From assembly GCA_049889215.1 (NCBI GenBank), contig JBMHDV010000018.1, forward strand, positions 59,952 through 123,951: a DNA stretch of 64,000 nt, in the 5' to 3' direction. Source of the stretch: UBA817 sp049889215. GTDB lineage: Bacteria > Margulisbacteria > Marinamargulisbacteria > UBA817. Positions 16,952 to 25,630 of the stretch are shown here, in pieces (position 1 is the first letter of the stretch; the number at the start of each line of letters is the position of its first letter). The position numbers and the translations under genes were made by a program. The notes under the pieces were generated by a model, which saw nothing but the letters and a program-made list of their open reading frames with translations, did no database searches and had not been told where the DNA came from.

Positions 16952-18132
16952 TGAAGTGGTTATATCAACGATTAAAGTCCTATGAACACTTATTTGAAAA
17001 GGGTGCAAAATTTGAAAAGCTTTATCCATTGTATGAAGCTGTATTAACCATCCATTTTAGTACAACAGAAACAACCAAACGAGGTGCTCATGTCCGTGAT
17101 GGTCTCGATACCAAGCGTTTTATGATATTGGTTGTTATTGCGTTATTACCTGTTACATTATTTGGTATTTATAATGCCGGGTACCAATCTTACTTAGCTG
17201 CTGGTATGACAGGATCGATTATTGACTACATTATTAAGGGTGTCATTATATTTATGCCGATTTTATTAACGTCTTATGCAGTTGGTGGATTATGGGAAGT
17301 ATTGTTTGCTATTATTCGCAAACATGAAATTAACGAAGGCTTTTTAGTGTCGGGGTTATTATTTCCATTAACGTTGCCGCCAACAATTCCTCTATGGCAA
17401 GTCGCCTTGGGAATTTCTTTTGGTATTGTTGTTGGAAAGGAAGTGTTTGGTGGAACAGGTAAAAACTTTCTAAACCCTGCTTTAACAGCTCGTGCGTTTG
17501 TTTACTTTTCTTATCCAGCGTATTTGTCAGGAAATGTCTGGACATCGTTTATGTCTGGCCAGTCTGTTGTAAGTTCATATTCTTCTGCAACACCGCTTGG
17601 TATTGCAGCAAATACGGCGCAACCCAACAACGCAATGACGGCAATTTCAGATGCAGGATTTTCTTTAATGGACTGCTTTTTAGGTTTAATTCCAGGAAGT
17701 GTGGGAGAAACCTCGGTATTGCTTTGCTTGGTTGGTGCAGCGATTCTTATTGGAACCGGTGTTGGTAGTTGGAGAACCATGGTTTCTTGTGTGTTGGGTG
17801 TTGTTGCTATGGCAGGATTATTTAACCTTGTTGCAACTGAAACAACAATTCCTTTTTTAGAAGTTACTCCAATATGGCATTTATTCATTGGTTCATTTGC
17901 GTTTGGTGCTGTATTTATGGCAACAGATCCAGTATCCTCACCTGATTTAAATGCATCAAAGTGGATTTATGGGTTCCTTATTGGCGTATTAACTGTAATT
18001 ATTCGTGCGGTTAACCCCGCTTACCCAGAGGGTGTGATGTTAGCGATTTTATTAATGAACATTTTTGCTCCATTGATTGATTTTTATGTAGCAGAAAATA
18101 AAGTGAAAAAGAGGATTCCAAATGCTATCTAA
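16951..18132 (+). CDS. nqrB: Na+-NQR subunit B
   Basis: A 393-residue membrane subunit with about ten hydrophobic helices. It carries the covalent-FMN attachment motif SSAT at Thr214 (family consensus S/D-x-A-T) and FGGTGKNFLNPALTARAFVYF, conserved in NqrB/RnfD. FMATDPVSSPDL near residue 330 is also typical. NqrB forms the main sodium channel and binds riboflavin. It overlaps nqrC by 11 bases. The flavin is attached by ApbE, encoded at the operon end. Confidence 0.96.
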   Translation: MKWLYQRLKSYEHLFEKGAKFEKLYPLYEAVLTIHFSTTETTKRGAHVRDGLDTKRFMILVVIALLPVTLFGIYNAGYQSYLAAGMTGSIIDYIIKGVIIFMPILLTSYAVGGLWEVLFAIIRKHEINEGFLVSGLLFPLTLPPTIPLWQVALGISFGIVVGKEVFGGTGKNFLNPALTARAFVYFSYPAYLSGNVWTSFMSGQSVVSSYSSATPLGIAANTAQPNNAMTAISDAGFSLMDCFLGLIPGSVGETSVLLCLVGAAILIGTGVGSWRTMVSCVLGVVAMAGLFNLVATETTIPFLEVTPIWHLFIGSFAFGAVFMATDPVSSPDLNASKWIYGFLIGVLTVIIRAVNPAYPEGVMLAILLMNIFAPLIDFYVAENKVKKRIPNAI

Positions 18133-18808
18133 ACGACCATTTTTATTTGCTGCCGGATTGTGCTTGATATGTAGTTTTTTTCTAACATTTGCAGCAACGA
18201 GTTTGAAGCCAATGCAGCTCAAAAACCAAGCTGTTGATAAGCAAAAAAATATTTTAAAAGTATTGGGTGTGACCAATAGTTCACAAAAATACACCAATAA
18301 TGATATTGAACAACTATTTTCAAAATTTATTGTTGCTAAATATGTAAAGTCAAATGGTGGATTACAAGATGAGGAAACAGATTTGCCCGTATATTTATAT
18401 GTTAAAAACAACAAAGTAAATGCCTATGCTATTCCAATTTCTGGTTATGGTTTATGGAGCACCTTGTACGGATATTTTTCTGTTGAGGGTGACGGAGAAA
18501 CTGTAAAAGGTATCACTTTTTATCAACATGGAGAAACGCCTGGCCTCGGTGCAGAGGTTGAAGCAAAGTGGTTTCAGGATAATTTCATTGGTAAAAAGAT
18601 TGCATCCAACTCAGGTGAGTTTAAGTCAGTTGGAATTGTTCGAGGCAAAGTTGCTGATGTTGTTAAAAAAGATCAACAACAATATTACGTGGATGGAATT
18701 TCTGGAGCAACGGTGACCAGTAAAGGCGTCGAAAACTTTCTTAAAGAAGGACTTAAAAGTTATGAGCCGTTTTCAAAACGGTTACGACGAAAGGAAAGGG
18801 TAATCTAG
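18122..18808 (+). CDS. nqrC: Na+-NQR subunit C
   Basis: A 228-residue subunit with one N-terminal membrane helix (FLFAAGLCLICSFFLTFAA) and an extracytoplasmic FMN-binding domain. The flavinylation motif is SGAT with Thr197, and GYGLWSTLYGYF plus HGETPGLGAE are the conserved FMN-domain sequences of NqrC/RnfG. The stop TAG shares its last base with the GTG start of nqrD, indicating coupled translation. Confidence 0.95.
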   Translation: MLSKRPFLFAAGLCLICSFFLTFAATSLKPMQLKNQAVDKQKNILKVLGVTNSSQKYTNNDIEQLFSKFIVAKYVKSNGGLQDEETDLPVYLYVKNNKVNAYAIPISGYGLWSTLYGYFSVEGDGETVKGITFYQHGETPGLGAEVEAKWFQDNFIGKKIASNSGEFKSVGIVRGKVADVVKKDQQQYYVDGISGATVTSKGVENFLKEGLKSYEPFSKRLRRKERVI

Positions 18809-19443
18809 TGTTCAAAGCAATCAAAAAAACAAAAGCTTTCAAAGCGTTTATTACTCCGATGTCCACACAAAATCCAATCTCTGTATTGGTATTGGGCATT
18901 TGTTCAGCTCTTGCTGTAACGATTCAGTTGAAACCATCCGTGGTTATGGTTTTTGCAATGACATTCGTATTGACGATGTCCAATGTAATCATTTCATTAT
19001 TACGTAAAGTAATTCCTAAAAACATTCGAATCATTGTTGAGCTTACAGTCATTGCTTCATTAGTAATTTTAGCTGATCAATTCTTAAAAGCATTTGTTTT
19101 TGATGTAAGTAAGCAATTGTCAGTTTTTGTCGGTCTTATCATCACCAATTGTATTATTATGGGGCGTGCTGAAGCATTTGCTCTTGCTAATAATCCATGG
19201 CTATCATTTTGGGATGGGATCGGTAACGGACTAGGTTACGGTGTTATTCTGGTTGTTGTCGGTTTTATTAGAGAATTGTTTGGTACTGGTAAATTATGGG
19301 GCGTAAAAGTTGTGCCTCAGTTTATTTATGATCTTGGCTATGTTGATTTAGGCTTAATGGTGTATGCACCTGCTGCATTCATTGTTATTGGTTTAATCAC
19401 ATGGATCCAAAACGAACTTATTATAAGGAATGAACAGTCATGA
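18808..19443 (+). CDS. nqrD: Na+-NQR subunit D
   Basis: A 211-residue hydrophobic subunit with six predicted helices. Conserved NqrD/RnfE sequences include IIVELTVIASLVILADQ, VGLIITNCIIMGRAEAFA and the FWDGIGNGLGYG loop. The invariant Cys in ITNCI belongs to the shared intramembrane iron-sulfur site with NqrE. The start is GTG, overlapping the nqrC stop. It overlaps nqrE by 4 bases (ATGA). Confidence 0.95.
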   Translation: MFKAIKKTKAFKAFITPMSTQNPISVLVLGICSALAVTIQLKPSVVMVFAMTFVLTMSNVIISLLRKVIPKNIRIIVELTVIASLVILADQFLKAFVFDVSKQLSVFVGLIITNCIIMGRAEAFALANNPWLSFWDGIGNGLGYGVILVVVGFIRELFGTGKLWGVKVVPQFIYDLGYVDLGLMVYAPAAFIVIGLITWIQNELIIRNEQS

Positions 19444-20048
19444 GTGAATTAATTAACATTGCAGTAAAATCTATCTTTATGGAAAATATGCTTCTGGCAT
19501 TATTCCTTGGCATGTGTTCATTTTTAGCATGTTCTAAAAATGTAAAAACAGCTGTTGGGTTAGGTTTTGCAGTTACTTTCGTCATGGGTATTACCATTCC
19601 AGTCAATTGGTTAATTAATGAGTATTTATTAAAAAAGGGTGCATTAGCTTGGCTCGGTTTAGCAAATGTTGATTTAAGCTTTTTGGTATTCATCACTTTT
19701 ATTGCTACTATTGCGGCATCTGTTCAATCTGTTGAAATCATCATGGAAAAGTTTTCTCCCGCATTATATGCAGCACTTGGTATTTTCTTACCGCTTATTG
19801 CGGTTAATTGTTCAATATTAGGTGGTAGTTTATTTATGGAACAACGCGGCTATACATTTGTGGAGGCCATTGTTTTTGCATTAAGTTCAGGAATCGGATG
19901 GTTATTGGCCATTGCAGCCATGGCATCCATTCAAGAGAAACTTAAATATGCTGATATTCCAAGAGGATTGCAAGGGTTTGGCATTAATATGATCATTACT
20001 GGGTTAATTGCCTTAGCATTTATGTCCTTTTCAGGGATTTCATTTTAG
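19440..20048 (+). CDS. nqrE: Na+-NQR subunit E
   Basis: A 202-residue membrane subunit, inverted in topology to NqrD. Conserved stretches: IFMENMLLALFLGMCSFLACSKNVKTAVGLG, written here as the N-terminal third, and LIAVNCSILGGSLFM. The cysteines of GMCSF and VNCSI supply its part of the membrane-embedded Fe-S centre. It lies between nqrD (4-base overlap) and nqrF (6-base gap). Confidence 0.95.
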   Translation: MSELINIAVKSIFMENMLLALFLGMCSFLACSKNVKTAVGLGFAVTFVMGITIPVNWLINEYLLKKGALAWLGLANVDLSFLVFITFIATIAASVQSVEIIMEKFSPALYAALGIFLPLIAVNCSILGGSLFMEQRGYTFVEAIVFALSSGIGWLLAIAAMASIQEKLKYADIPRGLQGFGINMIITGLIALAFMSFSGISF

Positions 20049-20054
20049 GAGAGC

Positions 20055-21281
20055 ATGATGGTTTATTTAGCTAGTATTTCAGTTTTTTCAGGCGTAATTA
20101 TCGGATTAGTTGGTGTTTTATCATTACTTGAAAAAAAGTTAGTTGCCGGCGGTGACTGCAAGGTTTTAATCAATGATGATGAAGACAAAAGTCCAAGTGT
20201 TCCAGCAGGAACTAATCTTTTGACAGCATTATCAAATCAGGAAATCTTTATACCATCAGCATGTGGTGGTGGCGGATCTTGTGGGATGTGTAAGGTTCAA
20301 GTATTTGAAGGTGGTGGTGACGTTTTACCAACAGAGCTTCCTCATTTAACAAGAAAAGAACGCGGTGAATGTGTTCGATTAAGTTGCCAAATGAAAGTTA
20401 AAAATGACATGAAAATTCAGGTTCCTGATGAAGTGTTTTCAGTTAAGAAGTTTGAGTGTACTGTAGAGTCAAATGAAAACGTTGCAACATTTATTAAAGA
20501 TTTAACATTACGCTTACCTGAAGGCTTGGATATGGACTTCCGCGCTGGTGGTTATATTCAGATTGATATCCCTGAGTTTGAAAACTTGCCTTATTCTGAT
20601 TTTATTATTGAGGATGAATTCAAAGAAGATTGGGAAAAGTATAATCTATTTAAGTTAACGTGTAGTAATGATGAGGAAACGTTTAGAGCATACTCTATGG
20701 CCAATTATCCAGAGGAAAAAGGCATGATTAAACTTAACGTACGAGTAGCTACGCCACCTCCTGGTAAAGATGTTAATCCAGGTATTGGCAGTTCTTATAT
20801 ATTTAACTTAAAACCCGGTGATAAAGTAACCATTTCTGGACCCTATGGTGAGTTCTATGCCAAGGAAACAGAACGTGAGATGTGTTTTATTGGTGGTGGT
20901 GCAGGCATGGCCCCAATGCGAAGCCATATTTTTGACCAACTTAAACGAATTAAATCTGATCGTAAAATGACATTTTGGTATGGTGCTCGTTCAAAGCGTG
21001 AAATGTTTTATGATGAAGAGTTTCAAGAACTTCAAAACAATAATGAGAACTTTAAATATTACGTTGCACTATCCGATCCATTGCCTGAAGATAACTGGGA
21101 CAGCTATGTTGGTTTTATTCATCAGGTTCTTAGAGATGAATATTTAGATAAGCACGAAGATCCAACTGAGATTGAATACTACATCTGTGGTCCACCAATG
21201 ATGTTAGACGCGATGCGCGATATGTTGCATGACATTGGCGTTGAGCCAGACATGATTGCCTACGACGATTTTGGCTCTTAA
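20055..21281 (+). CDS. nqrF: Na+-NQR subunit F, NADH dehydrogenase flavoprotein
   Basis: A 408-residue entry subunit that oxidises NADH. An N-terminal helix is followed by a plant-type 2Fe-2S ferredoxin domain (ACGGGGSCGMCKVQV and a later RLSCQ cysteine), then a ferredoxin-reductase FAD domain (RAYSMANYPEE) and an NAD domain (CFIGGGAGMAPMRSH, YYICGPPMMLDAM). The C-terminus YDDFGS is the conserved NqrF ending. Its presence distinguishes this complex from Rnf. It overlaps apbE by 26 bases if the upstream start of apbE is used. Confidence 0.96.
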   Translation: MMVYLASISVFSGVIIGLVGVLSLLEKKLVAGGDCKVLINDDEDKSPSVPAGTNLLTALSNQEIFIPSACGGGGSCGMCKVQVFEGGGDVLPTELPHLTRKERGECVRLSCQMKVKNDMKIQVPDEVFSVKKFECTVESNENVATFIKDLTLRLPEGLDMDFRAGGYIQIDIPEFENLPYSDFIIEDEFKEDWEKYNLFKLTCSNDEETFRAYSMANYPEEKGMIKLNVRVATPPPGKDVNPGIGSSYIFNLKPGDKVTISGPYGEFYAKETEREMCFIGGGAGMAPMRSHIFDQLKRIKSDRKMTFWYGARSKREMFYDEEFQELQNNNENFKYYVALSDPLPEDNWDSYVGFIHQVLRDEYLDKHEDPTEIEYYICGPPMMLDAMRDMLHDIGVEPDMIAYDDFGS

Positions 21282-22278
21282 AAAATTATTTAATAAAAAG
21301 TATTTTTTTACATCATCATTTTTACTTATTGGGGTTGGCCTTTGGTTATCAACCCCAATTTATCAAACATTCAGCGGTCAAATTTTTGGAACATCTTACA
21401 AAGTGGTTGTTTTTGCGCCAAGAATCATCACTTATGTTAGTCGTTATCAAGTTCATATTGATGAAACATTCAATCAAATAAATACTACATTTTCTACGTA
21501 TACGGATGACAGTGAATTAATGCGTTTAAACCAATCAAAGGGCAATCAGGGCGCACCAGTGTCCGATTTGTTATTTACACATTTTAAACGATCAATCGTC
21601 TTATTTAGGCAATTAAATGGTGCTTGGGACCCGACGTTAGCTCCCCTCAGTCGTCAATTTAATTTACAGACATCTGGCGGCCGTCAGAATGACAATCGTC
21701 AGCCAGTATATGGCTTTGACAACATCACATTAAAACAGCCAAACATCATTCAAAAGGGTGCTGATGTGATTGAATTTGACTTTTCTTCCAATGCTAAGGG
21801 CCTTGCAGTTGATGCCATAGTTCAAAATTTAATGAACCCTTTAATTACTGGTTTATTTGTTGATATTGGTGGAGAAGTTCGAACCGTTGGGACTAAACAA
21901 CAAGAATTGCCTTGGCGAGTAGGAATCCAATCTCCAGATTTATCTCAAACTCCAATTGCGATTATTGAATTATCCAATCAATCAATGGCCAGTTCTGGGA
22001 ATTATTTGAACTATGTGACTAGAAAAAATAAAAATATTGGTCATATACTTGATCCTCGAACATTAGCACCCGTTAGTCATAACTTAGTGTCTATTTCAAT
22101 TATTGCTAATGATTGTTTTACTGCGGATACATTGGCAACAGGACTGTTTGTTATGGGGAAAGAAGAAGCTGCAACTTGGTTATCTCGTCATCCAACGTTT
22201 CCTGCATTGCTAATAACGGAGGAAAATGGCGCTTTAACCTCTCATTTTTATAATGGATTCGATAAATATACTAATTAA
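21256..22278 (+). CDS. apbE: FAD:protein FMN transferase
   Basis: A 340-residue ApbE-family protein with an N-terminal membrane anchor (FTSSFLLIGVGLWLS) placing it outside the inner membrane. Family motifs: FSTYTDDSELMRLNQ, NAKGLAVDAIV, VDIGGEVRTVG, SSGNYLNY and GHILDPRT. ApbE attaches FMN to the Thr of NqrB and NqrC, and being the last gene of the nqr operon is its classic place. The start is uncertain: ATG 21256 or a TTG a few codons later. It converges with nqrM, overlapping by 4 bases. Confidence 0.94.
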   Translation: MPTTILALKKLFNKKYFFTSSFLLIGVGLWLSTPIYQTFSGQIFGTSYKVVVFAPRIITYVSRYQVHIDETFNQINTTFSTYTDDSELMRLNQSKGNQGAPVSDLLFTHFKRSIVLFRQLNGAWDPTLAPLSRQFNLQTSGGRQNDNRQPVYGFDNITLKQPNIIQKGADVIEFDFSSNAKGLAVDAIVQNLMNPLITGLFVDIGGEVRTVGTKQQELPWRVGIQSPDLSQTPIAIIELSNQSMASSGNYLNYVTRKNKNIGHILDPRTLAPVSHNLVSISIIANDCFTADTLATGLFVMGKEEAATWLSRHPTFPALLITEENGALTSHFYNGFDKYTN

Positions 22279-22526
22279 GTATCAATATCATCCATTTGGC
22301 GCTTGCGAACCTTTTGGAATTTTGTAAACGTCAGTGCCATATCCAATGCCTCGTCTTTTTTTTGTGTTGGGCAAATACCGGCCGCTTTTGACGCACATTC
22401 ATTCGTTTCATGATTTGGAACAGTGCCACATTCCCCGCTGATCTCTTTGCGTCCAAAAAATAATATGCCGAGTCCTAACAGAATAAAGCAACCTGTAACG
22501 ACGCCAGCAGCTAATAGGTAGGCCAT
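22275..22526 (-). CDS. nqrM: NQR maturation protein NqrM
   Basis: An 83-residue protein with one N-terminal membrane helix (residues ~4-24) followed by RKEISGECG and a cysteine cluster (Cys at GECG, NECA, GICP). This is the NqrM (DUF539) pattern; the protein is needed to deliver the iron centre of NqrD/NqrE. Normally it follows apbE in the same direction. Here it is on the opposite strand, convergent with apbE, as the final gene of the MotA/MotB/FliG operon. The extension after the cysteines is longer than in Vibrio. Confidence 0.85.
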   Translation of the reverse strand: MAYLLAAGVVTGCFILLGLGILFFGRKEISGECGTVPNHETNECASKAAGICPTQKKDEALDMALTFTKFQKVRKRQMDDIDT

Positions 22527-23140
22527 GATAACTCATTCATCAACTTTTGTGTTTTTTGGTATGTGGATTGTGCATTTTGTCGTTGTTTATTTCGGCTTCT
22601 GTTTTGGGGGTTGGGTGAATGAGTTGGCTTTGGTTGTAATCGTCTTTTTTGGGGTGTTATTAGATGGTAGCCAATGCCGATAGAATAGGTATTACCATCA
22701 AATTTATACGTCGTATTATTAACTGTTGTTTTTCCGCTTTGAATCTCATAGTTACCTGTAATAAACAGGCGTCGAGTGATAATGTAGCCTATGCTAAGGC
22801 CTGCTGTTGTTGATAGCAGTTGAGTTCCTAATGATTCATCAATAAAGCCGATACCAATGCCAGCATGTAAATATAGCTTAAACGGAGTTCTTTTTATGGG
22901 ATAAACTTGTCGTATTCCTCCAAGAATCGCTGTATTTACAAATGAGTTTCCATTATAGGTTGGTTGTGAAAATCGTGTTCCAAAGTAATAGCCGGTATTA
23001 TTTTTCATATCATTTGCATATCGTAAGGTAAATGCCGGTGTGGATGATAGAGTTGTTGTCTCTTGCAATCCCGCACTAAAATCTAACGTAGCTTTACTTT
23101 CAACGATAATGCTTAGAAGAAGAATTAAAAGAAATTTCAT
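22511..23140 (-). CDS. Predicted outer-membrane beta-barrel, basic tail
   Basis: A 209-residue protein with a signal peptide (KFLLILLLSIIVES), then alternating strands (YYFGTRFSQPTYNG, FKLYLHAGIGIGFIDE, AGLSIGYIITRRLFITGNYEI, YSIGIGYHL) typical of a small eight-stranded OmpA/OmpW-type barrel. After the last strand comes an unusual ~45-residue Arg/Gln/Asn/Pro-rich tail that could lie in the periplasm and bind peptidoglycan or partner proteins. It overlaps nqrM by 16 bases and follows a related envelope gene by 48 bases, in the motor operon. No named family recognised. Confidence 0.65.
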   Translation of the reverse strand: MKFLLILLLSIIVESKATLDFSAGLQETTTLSSTPAFTLRYANDMKNNTGYYFGTRFSQPTYNGNSFVNTAILGGIRQVYPIKRTPFKLYLHAGIGIGFIDESLGTQLLSTTAGLSIGYIITRRLFITGNYEIQSGKTTVNNTTYKFDGNTYSIGIGYHLITPQKRRLQPKPTHSPNPQNRSRNKQRQNAQSTYQKTQKLMNELSWPTY

Positions 23141-23188
23141 ATCAATAATAATTTTACAAAACTTTATTTAAAAGAAAAAGATATTGGT

Positions 23189-24082
23189 TTAAAGTCTGAA
23201 TAATTGATAAGAAGCACCAAACATTACAGCCGATGTTTTTGATGTGAAACCACCGTCTGGTTGAAATGCTTCAGGTAATGTATTTGAATCAATGTTTTTA
23301 AATGAATATCGGTTATTTAACGATGGAAACCATTGAATGGATAGTGTTAAGTCGTCCATAATCTTTTTATGTAGCCCAAGATTAATTCCTTCAATCAAGG
23401 AATCATGTAATGTTGCATAGGCCAATGTCCCCTTTGTTTCAATCAATAAGTATCCAATGGATAAAATTGTCGTTTCATTGATTGGGTAACGGCCTTCAAC
23501 TTGATAGAATTGAGATGTTGTGTCGCTCGGGGCAAATGCCGTCGCTGACCCGCCAACTTTATTTTCTTTATAGGAAGACGTTCCAAATGAAACTCGTGCA
23601 TATTTGAACGATAAACTAAGCGATAACCACGTTGAAATAGTGGAGGATGGATTAATTCGTGCTTTTTGCAATGGTAAGTAGTTTCCATCGAGATAGAGTT
23701 TAACAAAAGGCCCGCTTGGTGGTTTTAGTTGATCTTTTTCAATAAAATATTGCTTTTGTGTAAGCTGCTTGGTTTGTTTTTTTAATTCAGCAATTTCTTC
23801 ATTGCTTAACTGCTCATTATCGATTAAGGGGGTAATGTTGTTAGTTGGAGGGATAGGGGTGAGTTGACGTTTAATTGGGGTGTTTTTCGCAGTTGGTTTT
23901 TTCTTGATTTTTGGTGATCGGGTTTGTTTTATATTTTGAGTTACAACCCGTGAAGAAATATTTTTTGATTTTAAAGTTTCAGATAGCTTTTCAAGTGTTG
24001 CGCGATTTTTATCTGTTGATTGAGCAAATGTGCCAATCGAAATAAGGCCAACTAAAATGATGGCCCATTTTGTTCTAGTCAT
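23189..24082 (-). CDS. Envelope protein: linker plus beta-barrel
   Basis: A 297-residue protein with a signal peptide (WAIILVGLISIGTFAQ). Residues ~20-80 are Lys/Pro/Thr-rich and probably extended, ~88-110 a short coiled coil (NEEIAELKKQTKQLTQKQ), and ~120-297 are beta-rich (KLYLDGNYLPL, TWLSLSLSFKYARVSFG, SIGYLLIETKG) ending AVMFGASYQLFRL, as expected for an outer-membrane barrel. It overlaps the upstream TPR gene by 8 bases. It may bridge periplasm and outer membrane for the adjacent motor proteins; that role is inference from position. Confidence 0.6.
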   Translation of the reverse strand: MTRTKWAIILVGLISIGTFAQSTDKNRATLEKLSETLKSKNISSRVVTQNIKQTRSPKIKKKPTAKNTPIKRQLTPIPPTNNITPLIDNEQLSNEEIAELKKQTKQLTQKQYFIEKDQLKPPSGPFVKLYLDGNYLPLQKARINPSSTISTWLSLSLSFKYARVSFGTSSYKENKVGGSATAFAPSDTTSQFYQVEGRYPINETTILSIGYLLIETKGTLAYATLHDSLIEGINLGLHKKIMDDLTLSIQWFPSLNNRYSFKNIDSNTLPEAFQPDGGFTSKTSAVMFGASYQLFRL

Positions 24083-25100
24083 CGATCAATGATTGAATGG
24101 CTTCAGATTGATTGTCCATCCGTTGCAACATTTCAAATACATCATTGTTATTTGGGTTGATGATTAAGGCCTGTTGCCAATGTTTTTTAGCCAGTGCGGG
24201 TTGATTTAACTTATAATATGCATTTCCAAGACGAATATGAGCAAGTTCAAAGGTTGGATAACGTTTTGCAACATTCAAATAATGTTTGAGCGCTGTTTTA
24301 TAATCCGAGTCATAATATGAAATAAGACCTTTTTCCATTAATAGGTAGGTATCTAAATCAATGTCCACGGGTGGTACTGGTTTTGGTTTTTTTGGTTTTT
24401 TTATGAAAGGGTTAGTTAATCGTACGCCATAAACAACGGATGGGTAAAAATAATCACCATTTAAATCAGGCTCGTCCCCAGAAATATTTACACCAATGGT
24501 AAAAATGTTGTTTTTAGAGAAGTAGACTTCACCACCAATATACACTTGGTTTTGATTTGGAGAAAATTCAATAAATGCAATATTTTTATTGTAAGTGTAT
24601 TCAAAGGCATGGCGATAATAAAAATCAGAACCACTTGCAACCCGACTCCCACTAACATAATAACTTAAGTGCTGATTGAACTTAATCTTGTTTGTAATGT
24701 AGTAAAACTGCAAGTAGTTTTTGAACTTTGATGATTTTAACGATGATTGAGGTAAGCCCAAATTGACCAGTCCTATTTGAAGTGACATTGGAACCGATCC
24801 CCAAATTTTCTTATCTTCATATAAATGAAAATGTAAGTTGTGACTGGTCCATGAAAATGCGTCCCCATTGGGAAGCTGAACAGGGTAAATGTTAAAGCCA
24901 TATCCCATATTATCAAATCGGTAATTCACACCATAAAATCCAAAGGATACAGGTGATTGAGTATTGGTTTTGGTTCCCATACTTGCAAAGGATAAATAAA
25001 ATTCAAATGTTTCAGGTTCTGCTTTATTGTATTGTAATTCAACAAACCCAAAGGTTGATATTGATATTGAGGTTAGTATAAATAAGAAATATTTGATCAT
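24075..25100 (-). CDS. Beta-barrel protein with C-terminal TPR domain
   Basis: A 341-residue exported protein: signal peptide (YFLFILTSISISTFG), about 230 residues of alternating beta strands, a Lys/Pro linker (KKPKKPKPVPPVD), then ~90 residues of two to three tetratricopeptide repeats (GLISYYDSDYKTALKHYL, HIRLGNAYYKLNQPALAKKHW). TPRs usually mediate protein contacts, here probably periplasmic. Start ATG overlaps the stop of the FliM-like gene (ATGA), so it is firmly in the motor operon. Family not recognised. Confidence 0.65.
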   Translation of the reverse strand: MIKYFLFILTSISISTFGFVELQYNKAEPETFEFYLSFASMGTKTNTQSPVSFGFYGVNYRFDNMGYGFNIYPVQLPNGDAFSWTSHNLHFHLYEDKKIWGSVPMSLQIGLVNLGLPQSSLKSSKFKNYLQFYYITNKIKFNQHLSYYVSGSRVASGSDFYYRHAFEYTYNKNIAFIEFSPNQNQVYIGGEVYFSKNNIFTIGVNISGDEPDLNGDYFYPSVVYGVRLTNPFIKKPKKPKPVPPVDIDLDTYLLMEKGLISYYDSDYKTALKHYLNVAKRYPTFELAHIRLGNAYYKLNQPALAKKHWQQALIINPNNNDVFEMLQRMDNQSEAIQSLIDD

Positions 25101-25630
25101 AATGCATCTCCAAATCGCTGTTTAGGAAAGATAATATAAAAGTTTCCTAGTGATTCTTGTTGTTTAATTAATGATAAGCTTGCAACAAGCAATTCTGAAG
25201 AAAAGTCGCTCAACTGATCAAAGTTAATCGATGTTGGTGAATGGCTTTGTTGAATCTCAATACTCATTTGTTGAAAGTATTGTGTCATTAAATAAATGAT
25301 TTTTAAGCAGCTAAACTCCTCAATCAGACTTTGGCTATTTTGGCCTTCAGGAATGTCATCATCCAAGCCAATGGCATGCAAGGTCAATGCCTTAGAGAAC
25401 GAACGGTGAAAAATAACATAAGAGCTATCATTTTCAGAATCAAATGGGAAAACAATGTATTGAGATAAATCAATATTCTTCAAGCTTTCTTCCATTTGAT
25501 CATACATATTTAATCGATTGAGTTGGATCGTAAGTCCATTCAAACCAAAGTATTGGGTTGCCGATTCATTTAATTCACGAGCTAAACGCACATGATGTTG
25601 ATAAATTTTATGTAATACTTGTTTATCCAT
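25097..25630 (-). CDS. FliM-like rotor protein lacking the SpoA domain
   Basis: A 177-residue cytoplasmic protein. I align it to the middle (CheC-like) domain of the flagellar switch protein FliM: HHVRLARELNESATQYF matches the NERFARxF helix, LNMYDQMEESLKN the YHEFxRNLPVP segment, SSYVIFHRSFSKALTLHAIG the LVVFSPSLVFxxVDxLFGG strand, and LLVASLSLIKQQESLGNFYIIFP the VxIGxLTGEFNICLP end. The N-terminal CheY-binding peptide and the C-terminal SpoA/FliN domain of FliM are missing. GGAGGA precedes the ATG at 25630, which overlaps the motB stop by 8 bases; a longer upstream start is less likely. Position after motB and fliG supports the call, but identity is low. Confidence 0.55.
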   Translation of the reverse strand: MDKQVLHKIYQHHVRLARELNESATQYFGLNGLTIQLNRLNMYDQMEESLKNIDLSQYIVFPFDSENDSSYVIFHRSFSKALTLHAIGLDDDIPEGQNSQSLIEEFSCLKIIYLMTQYFQQMSIEIQQSHSPTSINFDQLSDFSSELLVASLSLIKQQESLGNFYIIFPKQRFGDAL

